Of a DNA stretch of 64,000 bases, positions 13,191 through 22,020 are shown piece by piece. Source of the DNA: Fictibacillus halophilus (GTDB lineage Bacteria > Bacillota > Bacilli > Bacillales > Fictibacillaceae). The notes beneath the pieces are model-generated. The model worked only from the letters and a program-made list of their open reading frames with translations, was not told the DNA's origin and searched no databases. Positions within the stretch are counted from its first letter, which is position 1, and each line of letters opens with the position of its first letter. The stretch lies in contig NZ_JAEACF010000001.1 in assembly GCF_016401385.1 (NCBI RefSeq), positions 2,170,001 to 2,234,000 of the forward strand. Reading direction: 5' to 3'. Both the position numbers and the translations under genes were made by a program.

Positions 13191-14858
13191 TTAAATTTTC
13201 AATATTCCTCCAGTATTCGCTGATGTTACAAGCGCCGCATAGCGTGCGAGGTAGCCTTTTTTGATCTTCGGCTCTGGTTTCACCCAACCTTCTTTTCGTT
13301 CTTTTAAGTCTTCTTCAGTTAATAGAACGTGAATCGTTCTATTTACTAGATCAATTAAGATTGGATCACCATTATTCACGAACGCGATAGGTCCGCCTTG
13401 TGCCGCTTCTGGCGAGATATGACCGATTGAGATCCCTCGAGAGGCCCCGGAAAATCTGCCATCCGTGATTAGGGCTACTTTCGTACTCAATCCTCTTCCA
13501 GCAATAGCTGAAGTGGGAGAGAGCATCTCCGGCATTCCTGGTCCACCCTTCGGACCTTCATATCGAATGACAACAACATGCCCTTCTCTTACTTCACCAT
13601 TATTGATACCTTCAATCGCTTCTTCTTGGGACTCATAGACGATCGCCTCACCTTGAAATGTTTTTATTGAAGGATCAACAGCTCCCACTTTAATAACACA
13701 GCCATCTGGTGCAATGTTTCCATAGAGAATAGATAAACCACCTACTGGTGAGTAAGCATTATCTTTCCTACGAATAACATCATCATCTAAAATTTCCGCA
13801 TGCCGGACACGGTGCTCTAACGTCTCTCCACTTATCGTTAACCGATCATTATGGATGGCCCCCTCCATTCTACAGAGTTCATTGATAATCGCGCTGACAC
13901 CGCCTGCTCTGTGAACATCTTGCATAGAATAATCTGATGCCGGACTGATCTTTGATAGATATGGAATACGCTCTGCGATCTCGTTGATTGATGATAAATC
14001 ATACTCAATCTCAGCTTCATTTGCGATAGCAAGCATATGAAGAACAGTATTGGTCGAGCCGCCCATCGCCATGTCTAATGCAAAAGCGTCATCAATCGCT
14101 TCTTTCGTAATAATATCTCTAGGTTTTATATTGTTTTTTACAAGATCCATAAGTGACGTCGCTGCCTCTTTGATCAGTTCTCTTCTTTCGTCTGAGGTAG
14201 CTACGATCGTACCGTTACCCGGCAGCGTAATTCCTAGCATCTCCATAATGGAATTCATGCTGTTGGCAGTAAACATACCTGAGCATGATCCACAAGTCGG
14301 GCAAGCACTCGTTTCAAGTTCTAATAGTTCTTCTCTCGTCATCTTTCCGGCTAAGTGAGAACCTACCCCTTCAAATACCGAGGCAAGGGATAGGGATTTT
14401 CCTGCCATAGACTTTCCGGCTTCCATTGGACCACCTGAAACAAATACTGCAGGAACATTCGTCCTTACAGCTGCCATTAACATACCAGGCGTGATCTTAT
14501 CACAGTTAGGTATGTAGAACACACCGTCGAACCAATGGGCGTTGATAACCGTTTCTGCCGCGTCTGCGATGACCTCTCGACTCGGAAGCGAATACCTCAT
14601 ACCAATATGGCCCATCGCAATTCCATCGTCTACGCCGATCGTATTAAACTCAAACGGAATTCCACCAGCTTCTCTAATGGCTTCTTTTACCCATTCACCT
14701 ACTTTGTTTAGATGCATATGCCCCGGAATAATATCAACATAGGAATTACAAACACCAATAAATGGTTTATCCATATCCTCTGGTGCAACTCCCGCTGCAT
14801 GGAGAAGACTTCTGTGCGGGGCTCTATCGATTCCTTGCTTGATCATATTACTGCGCAT
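13191..14858 (-). CDS. ilvD: dihydroxy-acid dehydratase
   Basis: Iron-sulfur dehydratase for the third common step of branched-chain amino-acid synthesis (2,3-dihydroxy acid to 2-oxo acid). Cluster cysteines are recognisable in GVCNSYVD near residue 37, NCDKITPGM near 120 and [17 protein letters not shown] near 190. Length 555 fits the family. GGAG lies 11 bases before the ATG. It sits 24 bp downstream of ilvE and upstream of the T-box, so it is transcribed without passing that attenuator. Confidence 0.98.
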   Translation of the reverse strand: MRSNMIKQGIDRAPHRSLLHAAGVAPEDMDKPFIGVCNSYVDIIPGHMHLNKVGEWVKEAIREAGGIPFEFNTIGVDDGIAMGHIGMRYSLPSREVIADAAETVINAHWFDGVFYIPNCDKITPGMLMAAVRTNVPAVFVSGGPMEAGKSMAGKSLSLASVFEGVGSHLAGKMTREELLELETSACPTCGSCSGMFTANSMNSIMEMLGITLPGNGTIVATSDERRELIKEAATSLMDLVKNNIKPRDIITKEAIDDAFALDMAMGGSTNTVLHMLAIANEAEIEYDLSSINEIAERIPYLSKISPASDYSMQDVHRAGGVSAIINELCRMEGAIHNDRLTISGETLEHRVRHAEILDDDVIRRKDNAYSPVGGLSILYGNIAPDGCVIKVGAVDPSIKTFQGEAIVYESQEEAIEGINNGEVREGHVVVIRYEGPKGGPGMPEMLSPTSAIAGRGLSTKVALITDGRFSGASRGISIGHISPEAAQGGPIAFVNNGDPILIDLVNRTIHVLLTEEDLKERKEGWVKPEPKIKKGYLARYAALVTSANTGGILKI

Positions 14859-14882
14859 ATCTGTAACACTCCTATACTTCTT

Positions 14883-15785
14883 TTATCCAGCTTGAACGGC
14901 TTGGTTCTGATACACTTTAACTCCTTCTTCAACTACTTTTTCTCTGAAGGATTTCAAAAGTTTGTTCGTATGTTCACCTGGTGCTCCGTTTCCGATTACT
15001 CTTCCATCAACTTTTACTACAGCAATAACTTCAGCTGCAGTTCCAGTTAGGAATACTTCATCTGCCACATAAACATCATGTCTTGTGAATGGTTCTTCAA
15101 CCATGTTGTATCCTTGTTCTCGTGCGATCTCAACAATCGCGTTTCGAGTAATACCTTCTAAAGCTCCTAAGTACCCTGGCGGCGTTTTGATCGTATTCCC
15201 TTTGATAATGAACACATTATCAGCAGAACCTTCCGCTACGTACCCTTGATCGTTCAGCATCAATGCTTCACTTACTCCAGCAAGGCTAGCCTCAATCTTA
15301 ACTAAAATATTGTTCAAATAGTTTAGAGATTTAACTTTCGGACTTAACACATCCGGACGGTTTCTTCTGCTTGCCACCGTTATGATTTCTAAACCTGTTT
15401 CATATAGTTTTTTAGGAAATAGTGCAAGCTGTTCTGCAATGACAATGACTCCTGGTTGGCCACATGTAAAAGGGTCCAATCCTAAATTTCCTTTTCCTCG
15501 TGAAATAACTAATCGAATATAAGCATCACGATATTTGTTTTTCTGGAGCGTTTGAACGATGATGTCCGTTAGTTCTTCTTTAGTGTGTGGAATTGTCAGC
15601 ATAATGGATTGAGCTGATTCGTATAAACGCTGAAGATGTTCGTCTAAACGGTAAACATTTCCGTTGTAGACGCGAATACCTTCAAACACCCCATCTCCAT
15701 ATAAAAATCCATGATCGTAAACCGAGACTTTGGCGTCTTCCTTTAATACGTGCTCACCATTAACATAAACCCATTGCTCCTGCAT
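14883..15785 (-). CDS. ilvE: branched-chain amino-acid aminotransferase
   Basis: PLP class IV aminotransferase that makes valine, leucine and isoleucine from their 2-oxo acids. N-terminal YVNGEHVLKEDAKVSVYDHGFLYGDG and the PLP-lysine context SPKVKSLNYLNNIL (about residues 150-163) are typical, and 300 residues is the bacterial short-form length. GGAGG lies 6 bases before the ATG. First gene of the operon, behind a sigma-A promoter. A D-amino-acid transaminase of the same fold is unlikely given the neighbours. Confidence 0.96.
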   Translation of the reverse strand: MQEQWVYVNGEHVLKEDAKVSVYDHGFLYGDGVFEGIRVYNGNVYRLDEHLQRLYESAQSIMLTIPHTKEELTDIIVQTLQKNKYRDAYIRLVISRGKGNLGLDPFTCGQPGVIVIAEQLALFPKKLYETGLEIITVASRRNRPDVLSPKVKSLNYLNNILVKIEASLAGVSEALMLNDQGYVAEGSADNVFIIKGNTIKTPPGYLGALEGITRNAIVEIAREQGYNMVEEPFTRHDVYVADEVFLTGTAAEVIAVVKVDGRVIGNGAPGEHTNKLLKSFREKVVEEGVKVYQNQAVQAG

Positions 15786-15821
15786 CGTGATCCTCCTTTG
15801 CGTGTCAATTTGAATTATTTG

Positions 15822-15836
15822 AATTTTTTAAAAATA
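15822..15836 (-). promoter_or_regulatory. CodY-like box in the ilvE 5' leader
   Basis: The sequence AATTTTTTAAAAATA matches 12 of 15 positions of the CodY consensus AATTTTCWGAAAATT and lies about 12-26 bases after the predicted transcription start. CodY represses ilv-leu in B. subtilis. The region is very AT-rich, so a chance match is quite possible. Confidence 0.3.
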
Positions 15837-15854
15837 ATTTAATAATTGTTGACA

Positions 15855-15883
15855 ATATTACGCCCATCTTATTAAAGAATCAA
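15855..15883 (-). promoter_or_regulatory. sigma-A promoter of the ilv-leu operon
   Basis: TTGATT, a 17-bp spacer and TAATAT on the minus strand, about 70 bp upstream of ilvE. It is the only good match in the 304-bp gap between ilvE and tRNA-Arg. Confidence 0.6.
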
Positions 15884-15929
15884 CCACGAATTTTGGATTT
15901 TTTACTGAATTCTGACTTTTCAGTTATTT

Positions 15930-15943
15930 TGTACACGCTTTCA
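15930..15943 (-). promoter_or_regulatory. CcpA cre site upstream of the ilvE promoter
   Basis: TGAAAGCGTGTACA matches 13 of 14 positions of the cre consensus TGWAARCGYTWNCW. Its centre is about 88 bp upstream of the predicted start, a position from which CcpA activates rather than represses, as is known for B. subtilis ilv-leu. Confidence 0.55.
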
Positions 15944-15995
15944 TTCCCATGCTCATAAGGTTTTGAAGCTTTAACGCATTACATTGTAAACATTT

Positions 15996-16009
15996 TTAAA
16001 GCGCTTACA
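15996..16009 (-). promoter_or_regulatory. second cre-like site upstream of ilvE
   Basis: TGTAAGCGCTTTAA matches 13 of 14 cre positions (A for C at position 13). It is about 150 bp upstream of the predicted ilvE start, next to the tRNA operon terminator, so its effect is less clear than that of the nearer site. Confidence 0.4.
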
Positions 16010-16017
16010 CAATAAAA

Positions 16018-16063
16018 TAAAAAAACACGCTTGATATCCTTTAATGGAGGACATCAAGCGTGT
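16018..16063 (-). terminator. terminator of the tRNA operon
   Basis: Minus-strand stem of 16 bp (ACACGCTTGATGTCCT / AGGATATCAAGCGTGT) followed by TTTTTTTATTTT, about 27 bp beyond tRNA-Arg. Confidence 0.9.
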
Positions 16064-16089
16064 CGAAAAGTTTTTATATGTAAGTATTA

Positions 16090-16166
16090 TGGCGTCCCAG
16101 GAGAGATTCGAACTCCCGACCGTACGCTTAGAAGGCGTATGCTCTATCCGGCTGAGCTACTGGGAC
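16090..16166 (-). tRNA. tRNA-Arg (anticodon TCT)
   Basis: A 77-nt cloverleaf: acceptor GTCCCAG pairs with CTGGGAC, discriminator G, CCA encoded. The anticodon loop CTTCTAA gives TCT, which reads AGA/AGG. The T loop GTTCGAATC is standard. Second gene of a two-tRNA operon. Confidence 0.97.
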
Positions 16167-16355
16167 ATATGTATTGGAGCCCCTTTCGCATAGCAATGGC
16201 GCTTTCCGCAATTACCATGCGCTGCGGGCACACAGTGATTTGTTCCACCCGTCGACTGTGGATACAAATATATTTTTTATCATGCATTTTAATTGTAAGA
16301 TCTGTTAACTTCAGATGTAACTTTTCATGGACCATTTGAACGTGAGAAAAACAAA

Positions 16356-16429
16356 TGGAGCGGGTGATGAGAATCGAACTCACGACCAGAGCTTGGAAGG
16401 CTCTTGTTTTACCACTAAACTACACCCGC
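16356..16429 (-). tRNA. tRNA-Gly (anticodon TCC)
   Basis: A 74-nt cloverleaf: acceptor GCGGGTG pairs with CACCCGC, discriminator T, CCA encoded. The anticodon loop CTTCCAA gives TCC, reading GGA/GGG. It is separated from tRNA-Arg by a 189-bp spacer in which I see no gene. Confidence 0.97.
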
Positions 16430-16463
16430 AGACAATTTAGACCTTGTCGCGACGACATAACTA

Positions 16464-16492
16464 AATATACATGATATCTAAATTATAGTCAA
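16464..16492 (-). promoter_or_regulatory. sigma-A promoter of the tRNA operon
   Basis: TTGACT, exactly 17 bp, TATATT on the minus strand, ending 34 bp before tRNA-Gly. Strong match and correct placement for a stable-RNA promoter. Confidence 0.7.
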
Positions 16493-16510
16493 CCCATTTT
16501 CTCAACTTTT

Positions 16511-17041
16511 TTATTTTCTAACCGTTTTTTTTTCAAACGTTCTACTTAACTGATCGATTCGTATACCATCGAGTGAATAAAAACTTACTGAAATACTATG
16601 ATCTTCAATTTCTAATAACGCATACGACTTTTCAAACGAACCTCTAGGCAGCCTGATACTACCTGGATTGATAAAGATCATTCCCTCACGCTCAAAGGCC
16701 TCAGCTATGTGGGAATGCCCAAAACAAGCAACTGATGCACCTGTTTCCTCTGCCCTGTATGCTAGAGAAAGATAAGACATTTTTACATCGTATAAATGGC
16801 CATGTGTTATATATATACATGTATCTCCCAACAGCTCAATAGCTTCATTAGGAAAATCATCGCCTAAATAATCCATATTTCCTTTAACCGTTACAAATCC
16901 AGACATTTCTTTAGATGATGTCGAAAGCTCTGAATCACCGCAATGAATCATAAGATCTACATCGTCTTGATAGCGTCGCTTCAATATTTCTAGCTCATCT
17001 GTTAAACCATGACTATCGCTAACAATTAAGGCTTTTCCCAT
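16511..17041 (-). CDS. ysnB: metallophosphoesterase YsnB (MJ0936/YfcE family)
   Basis: Small cytoplasmic calcineurin-like phosphoesterase of 176 residues. Metal-binding motifs are visible in order: VSDSHG near 7-12, HCGDSE near 33, KGNMD near 53, ITHGH near 78 and FGHSH near 107. Members hydrolyse phosphodiesters in vitro; the physiological substrate is not established. It overlaps the rdgB 3' end by 16 bp and has AGGAGG before its ATG, so the two are co-translated, as in B. subtilis ysnA-ysnB. Confidence 0.88.
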   Translation of the reverse strand: MGKALIVSDSHGLTDELEILKRRYQDDVDLMIHCGDSELSTSSKEMSGFVTVKGNMDYLGDDFPNEAIELLGDTCIYITHGHLYDVKMSYLSLAYRAEETGASVACFGHSHIAEAFEREGMIFINPGSIRLPRGSFEKSYALLEIEDHSISVSFYSLDGIRIDQLSRTFEKKTVRK

Positions 17042-17634
17042 AAGAGATCCTCCTCATTGATCAGTTTTTTAAGTTTTTCTAAAGCTACAGCTCTATGACT
17101 AATTTTATTTTTTTCTTCTTTCGCTAACTCTGCCATCGAACGATTTAAGTGAGGAAGAAAGAAAATCGGATCATACCCAAAACCTTCAGATCCCCGCTTT
17201 TCTCTTAAAATTTGACCTTTACATTCTCCCTTTACAACCAGCGTTTCTTTTTGAGGTCTGGCAAAAGCCAAAGCACATACAAACTGAGCATTTCTATTAC
17301 TATCTTCAACATCCTGAAGTTCTTCTAAGACTTTGTTCATGTTCTCTTCGTCACTTTTATGTATTCCTGCATATCTAGCTGAATAAACGCCAGGTCTTCC
17401 TTCTAAGGCATGGATTTCTAATCCAGAGTCATCGGCAATGACAGGAATGTTCATCTGTTTAGAGATGGTTTCAGCCTTTAATATAGCGTTCTCTTCAAAA
17501 GTGACTCCTGTTTCTTCAACGTCAGGACTTCCTTCAATGTCGTTTAAAGAGAGGATCTCAACTCCAAGGCTTTCAAACATCGATTGGAACTCTTTTGCCT
17601 TACCTTTATTTTTTGTTGCGACTAAAATTTTCAT
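17026..17634 (-). CDS. rdgB: XTP/dITP diphosphatase (Ham1/RdgB family)
   Basis: Removes non-canonical purine nucleotides (dITP, XTP) from the pool, preventing their incorporation into DNA. N-terminal substrate-binding VATKNKGKAKEF, central DDSGLEIHALEGRPGVYSARYAG and C-terminal SHRAVALEKL are family hallmarks. Length 202 is standard. GGAGG lies 9 bases before the ATG. In B. subtilis the gene is ysnA. Confidence 0.95.
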   Translation of the reverse strand: MKILVATKNKGKAKEFQSMFESLGVEILSLNDIEGSPDVEETGVTFEENAILKAETISKQMNIPVIADDSGLEIHALEGRPGVYSARYAGIHKSDEENMNKVLEELQDVEDSNRNAQFVCALAFARPQKETLVVKGECKGQILREKRGSEGFGYDPIFFLPHLNRSMAELAKEEKNKISHRAVALEKLKKLINEEDLLWEKP

Positions 17635-17708
17635 TTGGTTTATTCCTCCGTTTAAAGAATCTTAACGTTGTAACTCAATATATAGTGAAATTTATTTTAT
17701 AACAAAGT

Positions 17709-17736
17709 AAAAAGAGACGAATATCTCGCCTCTTTA
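17709..17736 (-). terminator. gerM terminator
   Basis: Minus-strand stem AAAGAGGCGA / TCGTCTCTTT with a short loop and a TTTTTACTTT tail, about 25 bp after the gerM stop. Confidence 0.75.
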
Positions 17737-17758
17737 CTGTATCACAACCTATTTGATT

Positions 17759-18805
17759 TTAAAATTCACCTGTATTTACTTCTTTAGGTCTTGAAACTGG
17801 AGCTGTGAGTTCCTTCCCTTTTTCATTAAATATTTTAGACTTTCCATCCACTTTAATCGCTACTTTTTTCACTTCAGAAAGCTCTGTAAGGGAAAGGACA
17901 ATTGAGTTTAACACTTCATCTGCAATCATGCTCTCTTCTTTGTTATCAAGCAATGCTCCATTAAAGTTAAGCGTAACTACACCATCTTTGACGACTGGCG
18001 TACTTAACAATTTTACATCTGTTCTAAAATCTGTTAGAAGGCTGCTCTCAGCAGATGGGCCATCAATTAGGTGTTCGATCGTTGCTGTTACTTTATCTGT
18101 CCCTTCTTTTGCAACTCTGCGTGTTACGGGTACATAATACGTTTGATCCTGTGTTTGTGCCAAGAAATAGAGCGTTACGAGTTCACTATTTGTGATATCT
18201 GCCACACTGCCATTTTCGAGATTTATCCCGTCAACGCGGCTCACACCGTCACCCACTGGTGTATTATTTACAGGCATTGAATTTTGGTTCTTTCCTGCGA
18301 TTTGAATTTTAACTTTCTTTATGTTGTCAAACTGAGTAAGTGTAAATGTAATAGCTTGTAAGATCTTCATTTCATCCGCTGCGTTATACTCTGTAAATTC
18401 CTTTGAAAAATTTGCTGTAGCTGTTCCCTTTTTAATATTTACCGATAACACTTCTGTATCTGCTGGCAGAACAGCTTGAAAACCGTTAGGAAGCAGATTG
18501 CTCACAGGGCCATCTTTTACAAGATACTGAAGGACCTGTTTAGCAGTTTCATCGTTCTTTGGAAGAGCCAGTACCTGTGGGACAACCATCCCGTTGCTGT
18601 CGAATAAAAACAGTTGCCGCTTATTTGTTTGCTCTGCACTCGCTGCTTTATCCTTCTTATCGAGTGACTGACCTTCTTTCACGTAATTCACTTTAGGGGG
18701 ATCAAGCTCATTTCCTGCTTTCTCTCCCCATAGTCCGCAACCTGATACCAGCAATGAAGCTGATAATATGATAAGCGGTGCACCTGACTTCATCATTTTG
18801 CGCAT
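17759..18805 (-). CDS. gerM: spore germination/sporulation lipoprotein GerM
   Basis: Lipoprotein needed for normal sporulation and germination; in B. subtilis it helps anchor the SpoIIIA-SpoIIQ channel. The 348-residue protein starts at 18805, where GAGGAGGG precedes the ATG; a longer reading frame lacks such a site. A signal peptide with lipobox LLVSGC is at about residues 17-22. Two GerMN domains follow (roughly 65-195 and 210-335), each with the QVLQYLVKDGP / ATIEHLIDGP type motif and a later VTLNFN-like strand. It lies between rdgB and racE, the conserved location. Confidence 0.93.
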   Translation of the reverse strand: MRKMMKSGAPLIILSASLLVSGCGLWGEKAGNELDPPKVNYVKEGQSLDKKDKAASAEQTNKRQLFLFDSNGMVVPQVLALPKNDETAKQVLQYLVKDGPVSNLLPNGFQAVLPADTEVLSVNIKKGTATANFSKEFTEYNAADEMKILQAITFTLTQFDNIKKVKIQIAGKNQNSMPVNNTPVGDGVSRVDGINLENGSVADITNSELVTLYFLAQTQDQTYYVPVTRRVAKEGTDKVTATIEHLIDGPSAESSLLTDFRTDVKLLSTPVVKDGVVTLNFNGALLDNKEESMIADEVLNSIVLSLTELSEVKKVAIKVDGKSKIFNEKGKELTAPVSRPKEVNTGEF

Positions 18806-18882
18806 ACTTTCCCTCCTCAAGTGGTTTGTACTATTATGTATACGAGCCATCCTCTCCCGTTAGACCACTTGTACAAAAAATA

Positions 18883-18918
18883 AAAAGAGCAGAATCCCAA
18901 AATGGGTTCTACTCTTTT
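18883..18918 (-). terminator. racE terminator
   Basis: Stem AAAAGAG(T)AGAA / TTCTGCTCTTTT around a CCC...GGG core, flanked by T-rich sequence on the minus strand, 50 bp after racE. Confidence 0.75.
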
Positions 18919-18969
18919 CACTTCAATATTCTCATTATGAGGTTACCTTAATCTCTTGCTCTTTTAAAA

Positions 18970-19764
18970 CTACAACTTAATACATTCTACTTTTTCAATC
19001 TTACGGTCTAACCAGTGGTTAGCAATCTGTAGAAAATGACCGCTCTCTGCTGTTGCTAAAAAACGATGCACCGGTTTAGCATCTGCTGTATTCAAGAGGC
19101 CGCTATGGTCGAGGATGACAGAAACTTCACGCGCAGTTTCTGCGCCAGAACAGATTAACGTGATGTGTTCACCCATCACTTGCTGAATAATCGGTCTCAA
19201 CAGCGGGTAATGAGTGCATCCCAGGATTAACGTATCGATGGAAACATCCTTAAGCGGATATAATGTTTCTGATACCGCACTTAATGTCTCTTCACCTGTT
19301 AACTTTCCTTGTTCAACTAGGGGAACGAACAACGGGCACGCTAAACTTTCTACGATTACATCGTTACGAATCTGCGTTAGGGCCTGTTTATAAGCACCAC
19401 TATTGATCGTCCCGACTGTCCCTATTACACCGACGTGATTATTTTTCGTAGCTTTTAAAGCGGAACGGGCACCAGGATGGATAACCCCTAAGACCGGAAT
19501 GTCTAACTTTCTCTTCGCTTCTTCTAATACTGCTGCAGTAGCCGTATTACAGGCGATAACGAGCATCTTGATTTCCTGTTCTAAAAGAAAATCAATCATT
19601 TCCCACGTATAAGTCCTAACCTCTTCAAATGGTCTCGGACCGTACGGACACCTTTTCGTGTCTCCTAAGTAAATAATCTCTTCTTTCGGTAGCTGCTTCA
19701 TGATCTCTCTTGCTACCGTTAAACCTCCCACTCCTGAATCGATGACTCCAATGGGTCTATTCAA
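18970..19764 (-). CDS. racE: glutamate racemase
   Basis: Converts L- to D-glutamate for peptidoglycan. The two catalytic cysteines are in IACNTATA (about residue 74 of the shorter form) and LGCTHYPLL (about 185); the DSGVGGLTV and [13 protein letters not shown] motifs are near the N-terminus. I prefer the TTG at 19764 ([11 protein letters not shown]), because GAGG is 9 bases upstream and it matches known N-termini. An ATG nine codons earlier lacks a ribosome site. Also called murI. Confidence 0.95.
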   Translation of the reverse strand: MNRPIGVIDSGVGGLTVAREIMKQLPKEEIIYLGDTKRCPYGPRPFEEVRTYTWEMIDFLLEQEIKMLVIACNTATAAVLEEAKRKLDIPVLGVIHPGARSALKATKNNHVGVIGTVGTINSGAYKQALTQIRNDVIVESLACPLFVPLVEQGKLTGEETLSAVSETLYPLKDVSIDTLILGCTHYPLLRPIIQQVMGEHITLICSGAETAREVSVILDHSGLLNTADAKPVHRFLATAESGHFLQIANHWLDRKIEKVECIKL

Positions 19765-19899
19765 AAAACATCGCCTCATCTCTATATACATACTGGCGTT
19801 AAATCACTGTTTTCTATTCTGCTAATATTTTTATGAAATTGCAATACTATTCGTTAATGTAGTGTTTTAAAGTTTGTGCGGTCTTCTGTAGCGACAGGA

Positions 19900-19950
19900 G
19901 GCTCACCGCACGCCCCATGGCAAAGCTAGCAACCTGGAGCGAAAATCAAC
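19900..19950. repeat. half copy of a dispersed palindromic element
   Basis: GGCTCACCGC-CGCCCC-GG-AAAG-AGCAACCTGGAGCG-AAATCAAC matches the right half of the element at 40185-40313 with about six differences. The left half is missing, so this looks like a decayed or truncated copy. It sits in the 265-bp gap between racE and ptsI. Confidence 0.6.
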
Positions 19951-19989
19951 CACTCTCGTGTTCAACCATATTAACTCAAACATCTATAG

Positions 19990-20023
19990 AAAAAGACTAT
20001 GGAAATTCCCCATAGTCTTTTTT
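19990..20023 (-). terminator. ptsHI terminator
   Basis: Stem AAAAAGACTATGG / CCATAGTCTTTTTT with a 7-base loop, immediately after ptsI on the minus strand. Confidence 0.85.
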
Positions 20024-20028
20024 CTACT

Positions 20029-21741
20029 TTAGAAATTTTCTTCTGCAAACTTCACAACGTCTTCCATCGTTTCCATTTGTAAAATTTCATCCATGTGTGC
20101 ACTAATCTTTTCTTTAGACAGACCTAGGATCTGACTACGAGCAGGAAGTACAGATGTAGCACTCATCGAGAATTCATCAAGGCCAAGGCCAAGAAGAATT
20201 GGAATTGCGATCGGATCCCCTGCCATCTCTCCACACATACCAGCCCACTTACCTTCTTTGTGAGCTGCATCAATAACCATTTTTACTAATCTTAAGATCG
20301 CTGGATTGTACGGCTGATACAAGTAAGAAACTTGTTCGTTCATACGATCAGCAGCCATCGTATATTGAATCAAATCGTTTGTACCGATGCTGAAGAAGTC
20401 AACTTCTTTAGCAAAAGTATCTGCCATTACGGCTGTTGATGGAATCTCTACCATGATACCTACTTCAATGGATTCAGAGACTTCAATTCCCTCAGCAACA
20501 AGCTTTTCTTTTTCCTCTAATAAGATCTCTTTAGCAGCACGGAATTCTCCAAGTGTTGCAATCATCGGGAACATGATCTTCAAGTTCCCATATTGGCTAG
20601 CACGAAGAAGTGCTCTAAGCTGTGTACGGAATATTTCCTGCTCTTCTAAACAAAGTCTTATCGCACGGAATCCTAAGAAAGGATTTAACTCTTTCGGAAG
20701 ATTTAAATAAGGAAGCTCTTTATCTCCACCGATATCAAGTGTACGGATGACTACTGGTTTACCTTCCATCTTTTCGAGAACTTCACTATATGCCTTGAAC
20801 TGCTCTTCTTCAGTAGGAAGTTGGTCACGGCCCATGTAAAGGAACTCTGTACGGTATAAACCAACGCCTTCTGCACCGTTTTCAAGAACACCTTTTACGT
20901 CAGCTGGTGTTCCAATATTAGCTGCAAGCTCAACTTGAACAGAATCGCTTGAGAATGTTTTTTCATTCACTAGCTTTGCCCATTCCGCTTTTTGCTTTTC
21001 ATATTGTTTTTGTTTCTCTTCATATGTTGCGATTTCATCTTCAGTCGGATTCACGATTACGTGCCCATCCAGACCGTCGATGATCACCATTACGCCGTTC
21101 TCAACGTTTTCCGTAATTGTTTTCGTTCCTACTACTGCAGGAATTTCCATTGAACGAGACATGATTGCTGAGTGAGAAGTTCTCCCACCAATGTCAGTTG
21201 CAAATCCTTTAACATAATTACGGTTTAATTGAGCCGTGTCCGAAGGAGTTAAATCTTCTGCTAAGATGACAACTTCTTCTGTGATGCTTACAGGTGTTGT
21301 AAACGTCACATTTAACAAGTGTGCTAAAACTCGTTTTGAAACGTCGCGTATATCTGCAGCACGCTCTTTCATATATTCGTTATCCATGGATTCAAACATA
21401 TTGATGAACATGGATGAAACATCGTCCATTGCTGCTTCGGCATTAACCTTCTCGTTTTCAATCTTTAGTTTTACAGCATCAACTAGTTCTGGATCGCTCA
21501 AAACAAGAAGATGGGCAGCAAAAATCGCTGCCTTATCTTCGCCTAACTCTTTGTTCGCTTTTTCTTTTATAACAGAAAGTTCTTCTTTAGAAACTTTAAG
21601 CGCTGCTTCAAAACGCTCGATCTCGCTTGCTGAATCTGAAATCGATTTTCTTTCGATTGTTAATTCAGGGTTTTGAAGAACAAACGCTTTTGCGATTGCG
21701 ATGCCGGCTGATGCTGCAATACCTGAAATTTTTTCAGACAT
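20029..21741 (-). CDS. ptsI: phosphoenolpyruvate-protein phosphotransferase (PTS enzyme I)
   Basis: General PTS component that takes phosphate from PEP and passes it to HPr. The phosphorylated histidine is in [15 protein letters not shown] near residue 190. The PEP-binding barrel has [23 protein letters not shown] and the C-terminal active-site region containing MCGEMAGDP. Length 570 is standard. Its ATG overlaps the ptsH stop by one base (TAATG), so enzyme I and HPr are translationally coupled. Confidence 0.98.
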   Translation of the reverse strand: MSEKISGIAASAGIAIAKAFVLQNPELTIERKSISDSASEIERFEAALKVSKEELSVIKEKANKELGEDKAAIFAAHLLVLSDPELVDAVKLKIENEKVNAEAAMDDVSSMFINMFESMDNEYMKERAADIRDVSKRVLAHLLNVTFTTPVSITEEVVILAEDLTPSDTAQLNRNYVKGFATDIGGRTSHSAIMSRSMEIPAVVGTKTITENVENGVMVIIDGLDGHVIVNPTEDEIATYEEKQKQYEKQKAEWAKLVNEKTFSSDSVQVELAANIGTPADVKGVLENGAEGVGLYRTEFLYMGRDQLPTEEEQFKAYSEVLEKMEGKPVVIRTLDIGGDKELPYLNLPKELNPFLGFRAIRLCLEEQEIFRTQLRALLRASQYGNLKIMFPMIATLGEFRAAKEILLEEKEKLVAEGIEVSESIEVGIMVEIPSTAVMADTFAKEVDFFSIGTNDLIQYTMAADRMNEQVSYLYQPYNPAILRLVKMVIDAAHKEGKWAGMCGEMAGDPIAIPILLGLGLDEFSMSATSVLPARSQILGLSKEKISAHMDEILQMETMEDVVKFAEENF

Positions 21742-22007
21742 TACTCACCAAGCCCTTCCTTTTTCATTACATTTTCTAATGCAGCGATTGCTTCTTCTGC
21801 ATCTGAACCTTCAGCTTTGATAACGATTGAAGATCCTTGTTGGATTCCAAGGCTCATTACGCCCATGATTGATTTTAAGTTAACGCTTTTTCCGTTGTAG
21901 TCAAGTGTAATATCTGAGCTGAACTGACCTGCTTGGTTAACTAAAGTTGTTGCTGGACGAGCGTGAATTCCTGATTCGCTAGTTACTTTGAATGTTTTTT
22001 CTGCCAT
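21741..22007 (-). CDS. ptsH: phosphocarrier protein HPr
   Basis: Small PTS phosphocarrier of 88 residues. His15 (GIHARPATT) receives phosphate from enzyme I. Ser46 ([10 protein letters not shown]) is the site used by HPr kinase; P-Ser-HPr is the CcpA co-repressor, which fits the cre sites in this window. It follows ptsG by 13 bp. Confidence 0.98.
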   Translation of the reverse strand: MAEKTFKVTSESGIHARPATTLVNQAGQFSSDITLDYNGKSVNLKSIMGVMSLGIQQGSSIVIKAEGSDAEEAIAALENVMKKEGLGE

Positions 22008-22020
22008 GATAATTACCCCT

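Noticed and set aside
16167..16355. Hidden RNA gene in the 189-bp spacer between the two tRNAs
   Set aside because: I could not fold a third cloverleaf or a clear terminator there; the short GC-rich stretch near 16180-16230 may be the remnant of a lost tRNA but nothing supports it directly.
16031..16383. Frames of 79 and 102 codons over the tRNA region
   Set aside because: Both cover tRNA genes and the tRNA terminator, so they cannot be real proteins.
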